Positions 48,359 through 61,825 of a DNA stretch of 64,000 bases are shown one piece after another. How positions within the stretch are numbered: position 1 is the first letter of the stretch; each line of letters opens with the position of its first letter. The translations under genes and the position numbers were made by a program. The notes beneath the pieces were generated by a model. It did no database searches. It was given only the letters and a program-made list of their open reading frames with translations, and was not told the DNA's origin. Source of the stretch: Callipepla californica brunnescens (taxonomy: Eukaryota; Chordata; Aves; Galliformes; Odontophoridae); assembly GCA_023055505.1 (NCBI GenBank), contig JALIRH010000145.1, positions 186,001-250,000 on the forward strand, written 5' to 3'.

Positions 48359-51300
48359 AGAAATCTTTTAAAATATCAGGTGTCATAGAGAGCATTACAG
48401 AAAACTGTTTTGTGATGACGCTGCTATTCTTATGCTGTTTCATATCTCTTTTTACAGTTGACTGAAAAAAAAAAATAGTGGAATTTCTGAGTGGCAAGGG
48501 ACTCTGTGAAGGAAGAGAAAAACTCCACTGTTTTTCTATTCTAAACCCAAAATCTTCACCAAATTTCTTCTTGTCATTACTGTAATTCTATTAAGATCAG
48601 GAGACCTGTTATTAACACACTCCACAATATGAGAAATGAGTGTCAGACTACTTGTCTCAGATAATATTTTTTTAAATAGTAGCTGAAAGAGAATAGTCCC
48701 TGTGGGTGACAGCAAAATTAACAAACCCTGATGCATACAAGTGGAACAAATTCCTTGAGTGTCCTTAGAGTCATCATTATACTGGTTCTCAGAAGAGAGG
48801 TTTCTTTTAATCTTCTAGCAATCTAACAAGGAGTTACACATCCTTTATCCTGTCCTATGAAATAAAAGCCTTTGCTGGAAGGGAAAGTTTAAGCTGTTTT
48901 GTTTTGTTTTTTCCACTGAGGACTTTGTAACCTAAGTAGGAAATATGAAATTCATGCTGGAATTCAAACAAAAGATCAAAACACTGTTACACTTTTTCAA
49001 GTTATAATTTGCATCCCAGAGTAACATACCCACAGAGCCAATTTTGTTAGAATGGAGCAGTGAATATGTAGTTAGGATATTTAAATTATCACAAACAATA
49101 CCAATGTCCAAGATGTCTAATAATTCCTGGAATATTTATCTGGACAATGTTTGAAGAAGCTTTCTACAACTATAGAAAATTACCATTTTCAATCTTCTCT
49201 GGTGTAAAAAATATAACTGTAGAGAGAGCCAGGAATAATTTGCATGGATTGTCCACACAGAATGCATAATTCATCTTAATTCTGTCAATTTATTGAATCA
49301 GCGGGTGCTTTTCACCTGCAGTCCATATTCTGTGTAAGGGCTTACATACTGACACAAATAAAGAAATAGCTTGTTACCAGTCATGATTGTTTAGCACAGA
49401 ATTCTTTATAGATAACATCTCACCTGATTTTGCTCCAGCATCTGATAAATAATTTGCAAATAAAACTGCAAAAAGTTGTTCATCAATAATAGATATGATA
49501 TGAAACCTATGTTTAAGAAGTAAATATCTAGGGTAGGTAAATGCAGTCACTGAGTAGCAAAGCTTCAGTCATATCCTGGCAATGTTATGTGAAGATTTAA
49601 AAAAGTGGTTCATTCAAGAACATGTAAATCTTAGTTTTTCTACTAGTATAATGAATTCATGACAGTTTTGATGGTGAATTTTATGATTTGTTCTGAGGTA
49701 TGGACTGATGCTGACCACTCATCTCTCATTAATCACTGAAAGATAATTACTTCCAGTAGCTATCTTGAGGACTGGACTTGAAACAATTTCTTCATGGGTA
49801 AAAATGAATATATTCTCTAAAAAAAAAACAAAAAAAACATTAAAATTCTTTGTCATTCATTATTCATTATTTATATCAGTTTTGGTTCTATCATTCATAC
49901 AGCACCTGAGTAAAATGATAATAATGCACTTTCAAACATGAAAATGAACAGATGGAAGGTCGAGATGTAAAGATTTAGTCTTTACCAGAACACTGAACAT
50001 GATGAATATTTGTTATTGTTTAAACTTCACCAGTATATTCATTTTATGTCCAGAGAGTTAGATGGCTATTATGTAAATAGCTGGTTAAAATTATTCATAC
50101 TATTACAGTCAAGAATGCATTTAAGTTACGACTGTTAGCTTTTTTCCAAATTCTATTTCAAAATTTTTTGCAGTTTACCTTTCCATAAAAACATCTCTGT
50201 CATTAATTTGCAAAGGAAGATATGATAGCAGATCATGATATTATATAAATAAAGGGTACGTTTGTGTTTTTCATTGACACTATACTGAATAAAACGAAGA
50301 GGCAATCAAAGCAGGTAAGTAGTAGAAAATACTAATAAAAGTCTTCAAATACTGTAATCACGTCAATTACAGTCCTGAAAAGTTTGCACTTGAGAACAGA
50401 TATAGAACACGTAAATTAAAACATCATCATCTTTGAACTGACCTTTTTGTATAAATGATATTCTACTTTTGGTGGTATTTCAACACACATACTGCCCCAG
50501 GTTGCTACAGAAAATTGGAGAAGGAATTTCTATAAGGATATGCAGTGCCACCATATGCCCAAAAGGCTTAAAGCTGTTGAAAATTTGGCCTGTGGAATTC
50601 ATTGGAGAAAAAATTATTTTAGACCTTCCAGAATGAAAAACGGCAATAATAAAACAGTTACAGTCTCAAGATACAGAAGTGTAATTTTCTCTTTGTTTAT
50701 GAACTATAATTGGTGAATGTATTCCTATGTGCAGCTTGAAAAGAAAATAGATATTGCTTCATATTAGCTTCACAAATATTTGTAGCTGTTTTGTGTACTT
50801 TGCTTTAATGAAGGAACTTACATGCAAGTGCCATGGAGTAGAAGGAAGTAGTGTAATATTGCTCCTAGAAAGAAAACAAATTTTTCCCCTAGCTTAAAGG
50901 ACTGCCATGAGGGATCTTTCCTGAGGCCAGAATTAGAGATGCATATTCATTTAACTGTGAGAATATTTCCTATAAAGTTTATCTCTTCTCCATGGGTGGT
51001 TCAGAATGCAATGAATTAATTCCCAACATTAAAATGAAGCAACATTTATCCAGGATATTAATAAATAGTATATAAATTTGATGTATTGCTAAAGCTAGCT
51101 TCAGTTTATTCTTGAATGATAAACTACCTTTTCAAAAACAGACCATTAGTAAAAACAGTAATGAAATGTTGTACAACAGTGAAAACAATTCTGTTTGGAA
51201 AATAATTTTAGCTTCAGGCAAACACAAGAGTTGGATTTATCTCTCTTTTTTTTCAATGTAGAGCAGCAATAGCATTCTTGCTGATTGCATTTTCATTTAA

Positions 51301-52103
51301 AGATTTTACTGGTTGCCTTATGATATGGAGACCACAAGTACTAAGGAGGAAAAAAGCTGTAACTTTAATAATTGCTTTCATGTTTTATGTATCAGTTATT
51401 ACAGTAAAGCAGTGTTTTTAAAGAATACTTTCTTTCTTTACTTTCCTCTGTAAATTGGCAATAATTTGTGGTACATTTATGACATATTCTCTTGAACATT
51501 AGCAAAGGTATAGAAATATGCTTTTGTACAAATACTCAGCTGGCAACAGATTTCTTGATTATGAAGTAAGACCAAATCAAATAAAAATCCAGTCCCAGAG
51601 GAAAGCAGAAAAATTTCACTGTTCAAAATGTTAAATCATGCATGCATCTGTTCTATTCATTATATTCATGAGGTTAAGTTGGTGAGAATAAAACATTCTA
51701 AATAAAATATAGTGGCATTCATCTGCTTTATGTCCAGGTATTCCCCCACGCTCATCTTCTGCCAAGACACAGATTGTAGAATCTAGTTAACATCAATAAA
51801 ATAAGTATGGTATGAAACTCAGTTGCTCAGAGGAATCTTACTCTTGAAAACTGAAATATCACATGCCAGCAGTTCTGCCACACTGCCCTTCTAACCTCTG
51901 ATGGAAAGAAAAGTTTGAAGTGAATGACAAGTACACATGAAATTAAAAATGTCAGGCTTTTAATACAAATAAGATACTTCACTATTCACAAAACTGACAT
52001 CAGCCAGCTATGCAAGCCTGAGTTCTGGAGATAACTGTTGAGAAATATATTTTTAATTTGTGATAAACAATTCTGATTCTTGCTCACCCTAAGCCTTCTC
52101 TCT
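48359..52103. other. Long repeat-poor AT-rich stretch
   Basis: About 3.7 kb without a recognised gene or interspersed repeat. Open frames are short. It is a second candidate for conserved noncoding sequence, which cannot be tested from one genome. Confidence 0.6.
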
Positions 52104-52146
52104 CCTCCCCCCCACCTCCTTCCCCCTCTGCCCTCCTCCCCCCCCC
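52104..52146. repeat. C-rich pyrimidine tract
   Basis: A compact tract of C runs (seven, then five, then nine C, with CCTCCT between), followed by an A run. The minus strand has four or more G runs, so a G-quadruplex is possible there. Confidence 0.88.
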
Positions 52147-52457
52147 AAAAAAAGAAACAAGTAAAAAAAAAAACTAAACAAATCTTGCTTTCACTTTTTA
52201 TCATACAAAGTTGTGGATCCACTCTTCATGAATACACATTGCATCCAGATCCAAAACTTATTCTGGTATTAATGTCAGTTCTTGCACTTTTGGAGGCTCT
52301 ACTGTTGGATGAATATTAACTCTAGATAAGTTAACTATAGAATACAATACTGTAGGATGCATAAGGGGACCTTGACATAAGAATTATTAATTGAAAGAGT
52401 TCATCAACAAATTGATCTGACCATTACGCCATTAGAAAAATGTATATAGAATAAAAA
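52147..52457. other. Unique spacer DNA
   Basis: About 310 bp of ordinary AT-rich sequence between two polypurine/polypyrimidine tracts of opposite strand sense. No gene seen. Confidence 0.5.
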
Positions 52458-52609
52458 GAGAAAGGGAAAGGGAAAGGGAAAAGCAAAGGGAAAGGGAAAG
52501 GGAAAGGGAAAGGGAAAGGGAAAGGGAAAGGGAAAGGGAAAGGGAAAGGGAAAGGGAAAGGGAAAGGGAAAGGGAAAGGGAAAGGGAAAGGGAAAGGGAA
52601 AGGGAAAGG
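52458..52609. repeat. GGGAAA hexanucleotide array
   Basis: About 25 units of AAAGGG. From about 52486 some 20 units are exact; one interruption (aaaagcaaaggg) lies at 52480-52485. The guanine runs of three with three-base loops repeat without a break, an ideal quadruplex pattern on the plus strand. The minus-strand frames 52404-52654 (repeating Phe-Pro) are translations of the repeat and not genes. The unit resembles, but is not, the telomere repeat. Confidence 0.96.
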
Positions 52610-53118
52610 AATTAACAAAAGGAAAGAAAAAGTTGATCCCCAATTTATTCTCACTGTTGATAGCCCTACCCTTTCTCCCTGACTGTCCAGCCTTCCCTGT
52701 TATGAATTCTTGTAAGTTCTACAGTAGATCCCATGCTGTGGATGGACTGTCATAACATGCAAGTCATCAATCCGGGGCCCCGACAAAGCTGTGTATGTGT
52801 CTCACAGAGTTAACTGATGCTAAGTGTAGTCTAACATATCCTGGGGATAGAGCAGAACTGACAAAAGTGTGAAAAGACACCACAAATTCAATACAAACTC
52901 TTGTATACAGCCCACGTGTCCTGTGTAGGATAGAATTCGATGATTCTGTGTCTATAAAGATCTTCTAAAAGACATACACTAGTCTAGGCCCAAATCTGGC
53001 CTAGTACATATATACATCTGTCTCCATTTGCTCATCTCTCTTCATAGTGTAGTCTCACCCATTAGAGTGGTGGAGAATCAATTTCAGAGATTGTAAATAT
53101 GCAGTAAGAAGGGAGATG

Positions 53119-53145
53119 CAGAAATAATAATAATAATAATAATAG
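53119..53145. repeat. AAT microsatellite
   Basis: About eight AAT units ending in aatag. Confidence 0.85.
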
Positions 53146-53636
53146 TAAAAGTAATTGGTGTCAATAAGAACTTGGCAGCATAAATGCACTCTATCTGTAG
53201 AATACTGCTACTTTGGGCATTATTAAATCCTCAGATAGGGATTTTGGATTACTTGATTGTAATGTGAAATCACTGCAGTGAAACTCAGCTGAAATGAAGC
53301 ATACACTGTCCTTAATTCCATTTCAGACCTTATTTTCATACTGATCTAAACAGATTTTAATAATTTATATCCTAAGGAACCTAGAATACACAATTTTTAT
53401 TATATAAAATTATCTTAACTTTGAGAAAGATTTATTTTGTAACAACACATTTTGCAATTGTTCCCTATATTATAAGAAATCCAGACACCATTTGCAAGAA
53501 TCTTATTAAGATTATTTCTTGAAATTCAGAAGCAAAATTCTAAGCATATAGAACATTTTATGAAGCCTTGTTTCATAATAGAAGGTCTTTGACATAAAGA
53601 ACAATTATAATCAGGACTAAAAATATGCATATTTAT

Positions 53637-53722
53637 TTTCCTTTTCCTTTTATTTTTCCTTTTCTTTTTCTTTAAACTTTTCTTATTTCTTTTTTTTTTC
53701 TTTTTCCTTTTTTTTTCCCATT
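53637..53722. repeat. T-rich pyrimidine tract
   Basis: TTTTCC-like repeats grade into long T runs. The Lys-rich minus frame 53526-53732 comes from this tract. Confidence 0.85.
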
Positions 53723-55147
53723 TATAAAACAAAAAGTACTGTTAAAACTCTTGTCAAAAATTTGAGTCAAACCCTGCATAAAGATTCTGGCTAGGTTAAC
53801 TTTTTTGGGATAGAAGATGGAATACATGTTTTTTTTTGAGATCATTAACAGCCTTCTGATTTTACTGAATCAAGTTTGACTTTTACTGTTCTTTATAATA
53901 CAATAACACCTAAACACATTTTACAGTAGTAAATGCAAAAGAAGGGAAAAAATGGTGCAAAAAAGCCTAGCTAATTAGAAGCTTTAATAATTTAAAAATG
54001 CCTTGACTCTTTTGTTAATGTTTTTTTAGTCATCATTAAAATGAACTGGCATTATTTCACTCAGTGACTCACCAAAATAATGGAAACAGAAGCATGAGAA
54101 AACATATTAATTAAAACTTTTGTTTCTTTACTGTTAGTAATACGATTCAAACAGCATATAAAATTAATAATATGCTAAAATCATTTATCTTCATAAAATA
54201 TAGCAACAACTGTCATGGAATCTTCTGGTCCTCACTCAATTGTACAATTGTTTTTTGTTTTTTTTTAAATTACAAATATATGAAATAATTCTCTTTTTAA
54301 AATCATTTAATTCTTAATTTTTATTTGAGCAGTTTGATGCACATGATTAGAATATTGTTCAAATTAGCATATAAGCCTAGACAATACAAACATTAAAAAA
54401 TAAAAAAAAAACTACAATTTTCCCATGTTCCTGGAAGAACTTATTTTTAAAGAACTTTTTTGCACACTCCTAAGACAATATGGGTGTCTTACATTTGTGC
54501 ACATTTTTAATTAATGAATTTCTGCTTGTAAAATCTCTCCTTCCTGTTTTGAAATTACCACTAGTTTGCCACCTCTGTATCTTCTTAGACTGATGTATAT
54601 CACCTGCAAGAATATACTGCAACCATAAAACTAATACATTATTAAATAATAAATACTGGCAATTCTTTTACAGGTGTTACAGTTTCAGGAACTGGTTCTA
54701 AATCATCACAGAATTTTATGAAATGGGGACAATCGTTTCTGAGATCATTACTAGCTTTGCAAAGAACAATGAATCCTTATAAACGATCCTTTACTTCATT
54801 CTTGACATTTTTATGACTGCAGCAGGCTTTGATTTTGATGCTAATTTAGCATATATTTGACTGTCTCAATGTGAAGAAAAAATGAAATGAAAAATATCCA
54901 TATGACTCTTACTGATTGGTCTAAATTTTATAGAAAATCGTAGAAAGCACTGATTCTTTAAGTATTTTCTGAAAGTGCTTCCACATTTTTTATTCTGTTT
55001 GTTACACAGTAGGAAAACTCAAACAGGGGAAAAAAAAAAGAGTAGGGAAAAAAAAAAAGAGTAGAAAATATTCAGCATTTCAGGTAAATACACAAAATGT
55101 TAGATACAAGAATAAAAAGTTTTAGAAATAATGTATTCAAAGTTCAT

Positions 55148-55378
55148 AAAGTCATAGAATCATAGGATTGGAAGGAACTTTTAAATGTCATCTAGTACAA
55201 CTCCCCTGCAATGAACAAGGACATCCACAGCTAGATCAGGTTACCCAGAGCCTGCTCCAGCCTCACTTTGAATGTCTCCAGAAACACGATCTACATCTCT
55301 GGGCAGCCTGTTCCAGTGCCTCACCAACCTCTCTGTAAAAGACATTTTCAATGTATCTAACTTAAATCTACTCTAAGC
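55148..55378 (-). mobile_element. CR1 LINE, 3' end fragment
   Basis: Starts with the reversed tail (agtcatagaatcataggatt), then ggaaggaacttttaaatgtc, ctgcaatgaacaaggacatc and ctgggcagcctgttccagtg, ending near cttaaatctactctaagctt. About 230 bp on the minus strand, moderately diverged. Confidence 0.93.
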
Positions 55379-58300
55379 TTGAAGCTTGAAGCTCGAAAGT
55401 TGTTTCAGTGGTTTAATTAGTTCTGTATTTCCATATGTAAAATAAGTCATCAACCTTTTCATAACATGTACTGTCCCCAAACTACTGTCATATAGTTATT
55501 AACTTAGCTGTCATTTTAGGTCTTAAAGTAATCACGTGAAGTTCCATTATCAGAATATAGGCTCAGGGTGAACAAGAGGTACTACTAGGTAGCTTTATTT
55601 TCAAAGATATTAAAGAAGACTTTCAGGTAATGGAACAAAATCTTACCAACAGTAAATCAGTCTGTGTAAATAAAAATACAATTTAAATTGATGTACACTA
55701 ATTTAGCTAAGTTTGCAATAATGTTTACAAGCTTGCAATATGTTTATAGAATTCACCCACGTCTACTGCATCTAACTTATTTACGGCTTCAGTTAAGCTA
55801 TAATTTTCAAATATGGCATTGTTTATAAGATCTCCCTTGAGTTCAAGAACTTTTTGAATTATACCTGCTTCACGTTTCTTCATGTATTTATATTGTACTC
55901 CGTTTGGAGAAAAATGTCTTAGAATTACTATCTTAATGTGTTGTATAAGTTCTTAGTCCAAATAACGTCTTTGCTTTCAATATTTTCTGTCACATTTTTA
56001 CTTCTAGTTTGAAAGATGAATTAGGAACTGTAAGTTCTAATGTTTCAAACCTGAGAATTCTGAATAATTTGATATGTATCTGAGCATCTATATTCCAGAG
56101 CCTCCCTAACTTATTTCTCTAAGTGACAATAATTAATACATACAGAAGGGCTTAGCAACGTTACAGTCAGGAGCTGTGATTATAGCTTCCACCATCATAT
56201 TCAAGGTTGCATTAATCATCATAGTATGACCACAGTCAAGGTGAGAGCTGAATGTCCTTCAGTTTATTTCTTCCCTTTTTTCTATTTCCTCTGCCAAAGG
56301 TGTTGGTTGAGATTGTGCTTTCCTGAACTACTCCTAACTAACAAACAATTGGTAATCTAAGCCTGAGTTTATCAAATTAAAGTCTGGTATATCCTTTTAC
56401 AGACATCCAAATGAAACAGGTGTCTTCAGTAACTGAGTAATCTTGTTGTAAAATAAACAATTCTGATGAAATGCCTTCAGAAGATACTTATTCCTCTCTA
56501 GCTACAACAGAACCCCACTATCATATTTTGAAATTTGTGTTTAATACCTGATTTAGGACTGTTCAGTGACTTTTATCAGCAATGAGTAATGAAACAGTAG
56601 GAAACCAAGAAATTCATATGCTTATTCCCATTATTAGACAGATGTTCATCCACTCCCAGGAAAGCAGGTCTCATCAATCATACTACTTACTTGGGCAGAC
56701 AAGTGCCATCACTCCAAACATCCCTCCCTTCTTAGTTCTTTATGCTTCTTCAATGTACGTCTTGGCTTTTACAGATTCCTAACATTATCTGTTCTACATT
56801 AGTCCAGATATTATAGAAATTGCAGACATGTTCCCTTAGCTCTGCAATTTCAACAAACTGTCTTTTGTTATGTTTGCTTTTTTTCTGTGTGGATATTGTG
56901 TGTCTGATTTTTTTATTTTTTTTTTTGTACTCTTGTTGGTTAGTTGGGCTGTTTTGTTTGTCCACTTCTTTACTGTTTGCATACAACTGTTCTCATAAAC
57001 AGCTGCCATTGATCCCTTTGCATAACAATTTTTATTTTTAAAAACTGCACATGGTATGCCTTCTATTGCATTTCATTTCTTTCTGAATAAATAAAAGAAC
57101 CTAGTAAGATCTCCAGGATTACTCTCCAGTTCTTCCTGTTCGCATGTAAGTAGGGAAGAATGTACCAACTGTAATGCTCTATCAGGGAAATGCCTTTGTT
57201 AAGATCTATTTTTAAATACTCATTATGTGAGAACATGGAGCTACTGCTGTAGAAATACAGCTCATGCTGCAAATAATAGTAATGAGAAGCAGGCCTTATA
57301 ACACTACCTAATTTATCTTACTCAGCTTTCGAAAAATGTGAGGGTAGTAGATTTGTAGAACAATTTGGGGGGTCATTCTAACTTGCCGACTGTCATTGTC
57401 TGTCAGCTCATCCTTTTTCAAGTTTGCCCATATAAATTTGTCAATTTTGAAAGATGGCACAGCCTTTCCATTTTTGGAATGTGCTATAGTGACACAACAC
57501 AACCTTTTTTTTTTTTTTCCCCTTAAGGAAAATGCTACCAGCAGTCAGTCAGGTCTAGAGTATTATAAGACCATTCTCTAACTACACAAGAATTTCTACA
57601 CTATAGAATGCAGTATGAAGAAAAATCAAATATTCTGGTTGCCAAATTGACAGCAAACAAAATTTGCCAGCAAATGGTACTAAATTTTAAATAGGACTTG
57701 AAAAGTAGTATATGCAATTTAGTGTTATTATCAGGGGTAACATTTAAACTCATTGAATCTTTTCGTCCAGTGTCTGGCTTAGGTCTGTTAAATTAACCAT
57801 AATGAAAAGACTAACAAAGTAAAAACAAATTGCAAGTTCAGTTTTGAAAGGTAGTTGTAATTAGTCAGGATGGTACTGTTCATTAACATATGTCTCTCTT
57901 GAACATTTTTTAGAGATTCATCTTTAAATTCCTAGTGGAAATTTAGTTTACTATTAGTTACAAGACACTAATTTTATTCTGCAGCATGCTGTTTATTTAA
58001 CTTCCTTAAAAATATTAATGTAAGTTGATCATCCATTTACCTGTATTTGTTTTATCACAAATAATAAAGAGAGATACTGATAACATGTAGGAAAGAGTAT
58101 TGCTCTCTGCTTGCCTAACAGTTTGCATGGTATTTTAACAGGCACAAAGACATTTTCAAATATGTTAAATTTGTATTTAGAACATGCTTTATAGTATATT
58201 AAATCTACTAACGTGGCAGGTGATTTTCGAGTGATAATGAAATCTTTTGTTTCTGATGACATGATCAATATTGAAAAGAGGTCAGCCAATAATCATTGGT

Positions 58301-60915
58301 TTCAGTAAGGCGCAGGAGGTAAAATTCCATTCAGCTGGTAAATTACACAAGCTTTACTAACTACATCAAGCCATTACTTATAAAATTTTCTCATCAAGCC
58401 TACTTTTTATACGCCTTTTCTTATTATGCACACTCTGTGCTTATCTTTTGGTAAAACAAATATAAACAATGTTTTATTTCTTGTTGTTAAAAATCTAGTG
58501 AAGCCAAACATGTAGAACCATTATTGAAAATGTTTTTGATTACGAAAGTTTCATTGTGAACTCCCAAAACATCAGAGGATCTCTGAAGCAAAACTGGAAG
58601 CTTAACGGAATTAACCAGGTGAGAAAGGAATCTAGGTTAGAAAAAGATGTGGGTTTCTTGTTCATGTTTATTTTATTGGTTTGCTTTGTTTGTTTATTTA
58701 AGAATTTTCTTTACATAAACAGAGTGTGGTTAAGACTTCTTGTTTTTCAGTACTGCTTCTCTTGAACCTTAACAGAAATGATAAGTTGTAATTGACTATT
58801 GCATGATTCCATCTCTACCATAAATTCAGAAAGGCTGCTCAGAATTCAAGTCTCCACTGACTTTTTATTTGTCTCCTGTGCATTTAAGCGTACCTATAGA
58901 TTATATAACTACATTTTAAACCAAAGTCCACTATCTTCCAAAGGTCTCTATGGTAAACACCATATTAGATACTTTATCTTATCAGGTTTTCTGAGAGTAC
59001 AATGCCAGGGTAACAGGAATCAAAGAGTATATAATCACAAACAATAATAATAATGCAGATTTGGGGGAAAAAAAAAGAATAAATTTTAGTGTTTAATGAC
59101 AGGTAGGAAAGAAGATAAAAGTTTTATATTTTGTATATATGTATACTATCTCATACTTGGGAAAAAAAAAAATGGATAAAAGAAATACATGAAAAACAGC
59201 TACAGTTAATACAAAAAATAAAGGCAAATGAAGATAGAGAAAGAGCAGTTACCAAAGCACAATCTCCACGAGTTAAGGACACTGCTTATCATCAACATTT
59301 TGAAAAATGAAGCCTAAGAATGATAAAGAATAATTTATATCACAGGTATTTGAAGCAGTTTGGATTTTCTCCAGGGCAGTACTGAACTTTGAAATATTAG
59401 GCTTTTCAAAGCACAGAATGTGTCTTTCTATAATTTGTACAGAATCTGGTTTAATAAGTCTGCTTGTGAGTAGGGCCTCTAAATGTCACCAGGATGGATT
59501 ATTTGTTGAATTTTCCACTTCAACAAGGGAACTACAAGATATTGTTCATGAACTGATAATGATGATCAAAATCCTTTTATTCTGCCTGAATGTGAAAAAC
59601 CTGGAACTTGAATCAGAGACATATTGTGAGCAACACTGAGCGCTTGAAATTCTCACTGATCACAGCACTTCTACTAATAAAAATCAGAGTCAAATCCTTA
59701 TTCAGTTGAGGTTAATGAAAGTTTTGTCATTTAATACTGTTATATCAGAATTCTTCCTATAAGAAACAGTAGTTTAGCTCAAGAAAAAAAAAATGCTTTT
59801 AAATTGTGTGGGAAATAGAGGCTTATGTAATAGAGCATCACATAACAAATCTACTGTTTTACTTTATTCAGCCTAATGATTTCCATTATCTCTTTAGTTG
59901 ATAGAATCCATTTCAGAACCCAATAATCTCTTGAAATCCACTGAGCCACAAATTAGTCATTAAAGAAAATTTTCAGAGATCATTACCTTTCCCATAGATT
60001 TTAGCTTTTCATTTTCCAAATACTCACATCTAATGTGGTTCATAATAAGGGGAGGGCAGATTACTCAGTTACAAAAGAATGATTCCAATATAATTCAAGC
60101 TATTCTGTTGTTTATTATTAGAACAGATGTGTTTTTGTTAAAGGTCAGTTCTGTATCACTTTTAACCTCAAATATATGACCTCATGTATTAATAGGTTGT
60201 AATGAAAAGATAAATGTCATCTCGACTATATATGCGTCACAATGACGAGGCATACAGCTAACATTTACTATAGGAGGAATTGTTTCTCTAAACACATAAA
60301 TCTCCCTCCCTTTCTCGCTCCCCATCTCTCTCCCTCTCTCGCTCTCTTTCTTCTCTCTCTCCCCTCTCTTCTCTCTCTATTTTACATGCACGTGTGCAAC
60401 AGCTAATTCAAAAGGACAAGTAAGGAAAAAAACTCACTTCGTGTATAGTTGTATTTTATAACATTAGAACTATCTTATACCTTAGGAATGCAAGCATTTT
60501 GTGAAGAAAATAGGGCTGAAACTAGCTGACTCCTAGTCTGGTTCAGAAAATGTTCAGTTTCCAGTAGAAAATTAGATTTCAGAAATCTGAAGTATTTCAT
60601 AGAAGCCTTAATCTAGGCAATTTTAAACAGTTAGTTACAACAGAAGTTAAAAAAGACTTTAGTAAGATCCAGTCTTGGTATAACAGATAGTATTAAGCAA
60701 AATTCTTCTGTGCACACTAAAATTAATTATGGAATTATGAGGGTCAGACTCACAATCCTTCAGGTCTCCCATTCTGCATTACTGTTTTTTCCAGTGCAGT
60801 AGAGAGTACAAAAGTTTTCTTAAATAATTTGCTAAAGTCTTCCTATATGCAATAAAAGCCAATAACAACTCTGCAATCACTTCTAATGACTTAGGCGTTT
60901 TGACTATTTTGCTGT
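55379..60915. other. Long repeat-poor AT-rich stretch
   Basis: 5.5 kb without a recognised gene or interspersed repeat. Simple repeats are a run of about 15 T at 57505-57519 and the CT tract at 60301-60379. Frames of up to 86 codons are unrecognised, and several overlap on opposite strands (for example 57308-57502 and 57396-57581), as chance frames do. Confidence 0.6.
60301..60379. repeat. CT-rich microsatellite tract
   Basis: Imperfect CT repeats with CCC and TTT interruptions over about 80 bp. Almost entirely C and T on the plus strand apart from two CG steps and one CAT. Confidence 0.92.
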
Positions 60916-61443
60916 TGTCAACAGTTTATGGACTGGTTTGGCCCAGTTCCATGACAGTTGGTGTGGGGGACCTATAGACCCATGCCCTGGGAAAGGGGAA
61001 AGGGAAAAAGGGAAAGGGAGATGGGCCTAGAAGCAAAACAGTAGCAATGATCTGAGGAGGAAAGTTAATTTACTTAACAAGATATCAGACTGCAAAATAA
61101 CACAATATAATACAGTGTGATTGGAACTGAGGTTAATAAATCAAATAAATTGAGAGAGTGTCTGAAAATTAAAGGCCTTACACTAACGCTGAAGGCGAGA
61201 CAGCTAGCGAGCACCTGCTGCTGCGTTAGTCTGCAAGGGAAAGAAGCCTGTGTCTTAGGACACATCAACAGTTTTTAGCTTTCCATCTGAGCAAAAAGTG
61301 GAAAAATGCAAAGTAATGCAAAGCCCTCTGGGGGATGTAGTTCTTCTCTTCTGGTATACCTGGAACTACCAATGATCCACAGAAGTGGAGTATTAACTCT
61401 TTCAACTCCCAATGCACTACATGATGTTATGATGTGGAATACC
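60916..61443 (-). mobile_element. LTR, same family, end clipped (copy G)
   Basis: It begins with the intact family end tgtcaacagtttatggact and follows the family through the G-run tract (aaaggggaaagggaaaaagg at about 60994), gcaatgatctgaggaggaaa and tgcaaagccctctgggggat. It stops near gatgtggaatacca, about 40 bp before the expected TGACA end. The bases to the left are gctgt, and no matching duplication is found on the right. Confidence 0.87.
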
Positions 61444-61825
61444 ATCATTACGATTAGCAATTCTTTGAGGAAAAATAAAATGAAGAGAAACATCTTGAAT
61501 TACTTAATTTTAGCGCAAGCCTAGTTTATCTACATTCTTCTATACTTGTTGCAAGTCAATAAACAGAATCAAGTTTCATGGGTTTCAAATCAAACCTGGT
61601 AAGCAATTTTTCACTGATTATGAATGTTGACATGTGTCTTCAATGAAAATCATGGTGTCTGAAGGGGTAGCTGTGAAAACACGTGTTTATTCGGCTTGAA
61701 TTAGAAAGACACATCTATGTTGCTCTGAAAATTATTCTTCCTCAAATAGCCGATCTCTCATTGCTGTCACCTTTACTTTGGGGAAAAATAAAATAAAATA
61801 AAATAAAACAAACAAATAAAAATAA
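61444..61825. other. Unique filler between two LTR pieces
   Basis: About 380 bp unrelated to the LTR, AT-rich and ending in an AAAAT simple repeat (61784-61825). No gene is seen. It separates an LTR lacking its end from a fragment that supplies that end. Confidence 0.65.

Larger units (their letters stand above)
52610..55147. other. AT-rich unique DNA
   Basis: No gene recognised. Contains an AAT repeat at 53119-53145, a T/C-rich tract at 53637-53722 and A-run patches near 55027-55065. The stretch 52700-52960 is less AT-rich than its surroundings but matches nothing I know. Confidence 0.6.

Noticed and set aside
52458..52609. Interstitial telomere repeat
   Set aside because: The unit is GGGAAA, not TTAGGG.
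52404..52654. Phe-Pro repeat proteins on the minus strand
   Set aside because: They are direct translations of the GGGAAA array in two phases and have no independent coding signal.
52910..52960. Possible CR1 tail (gattctgtgtc)
   Set aside because: Only a single octamer-like match, without the preceding CR1 3' region.
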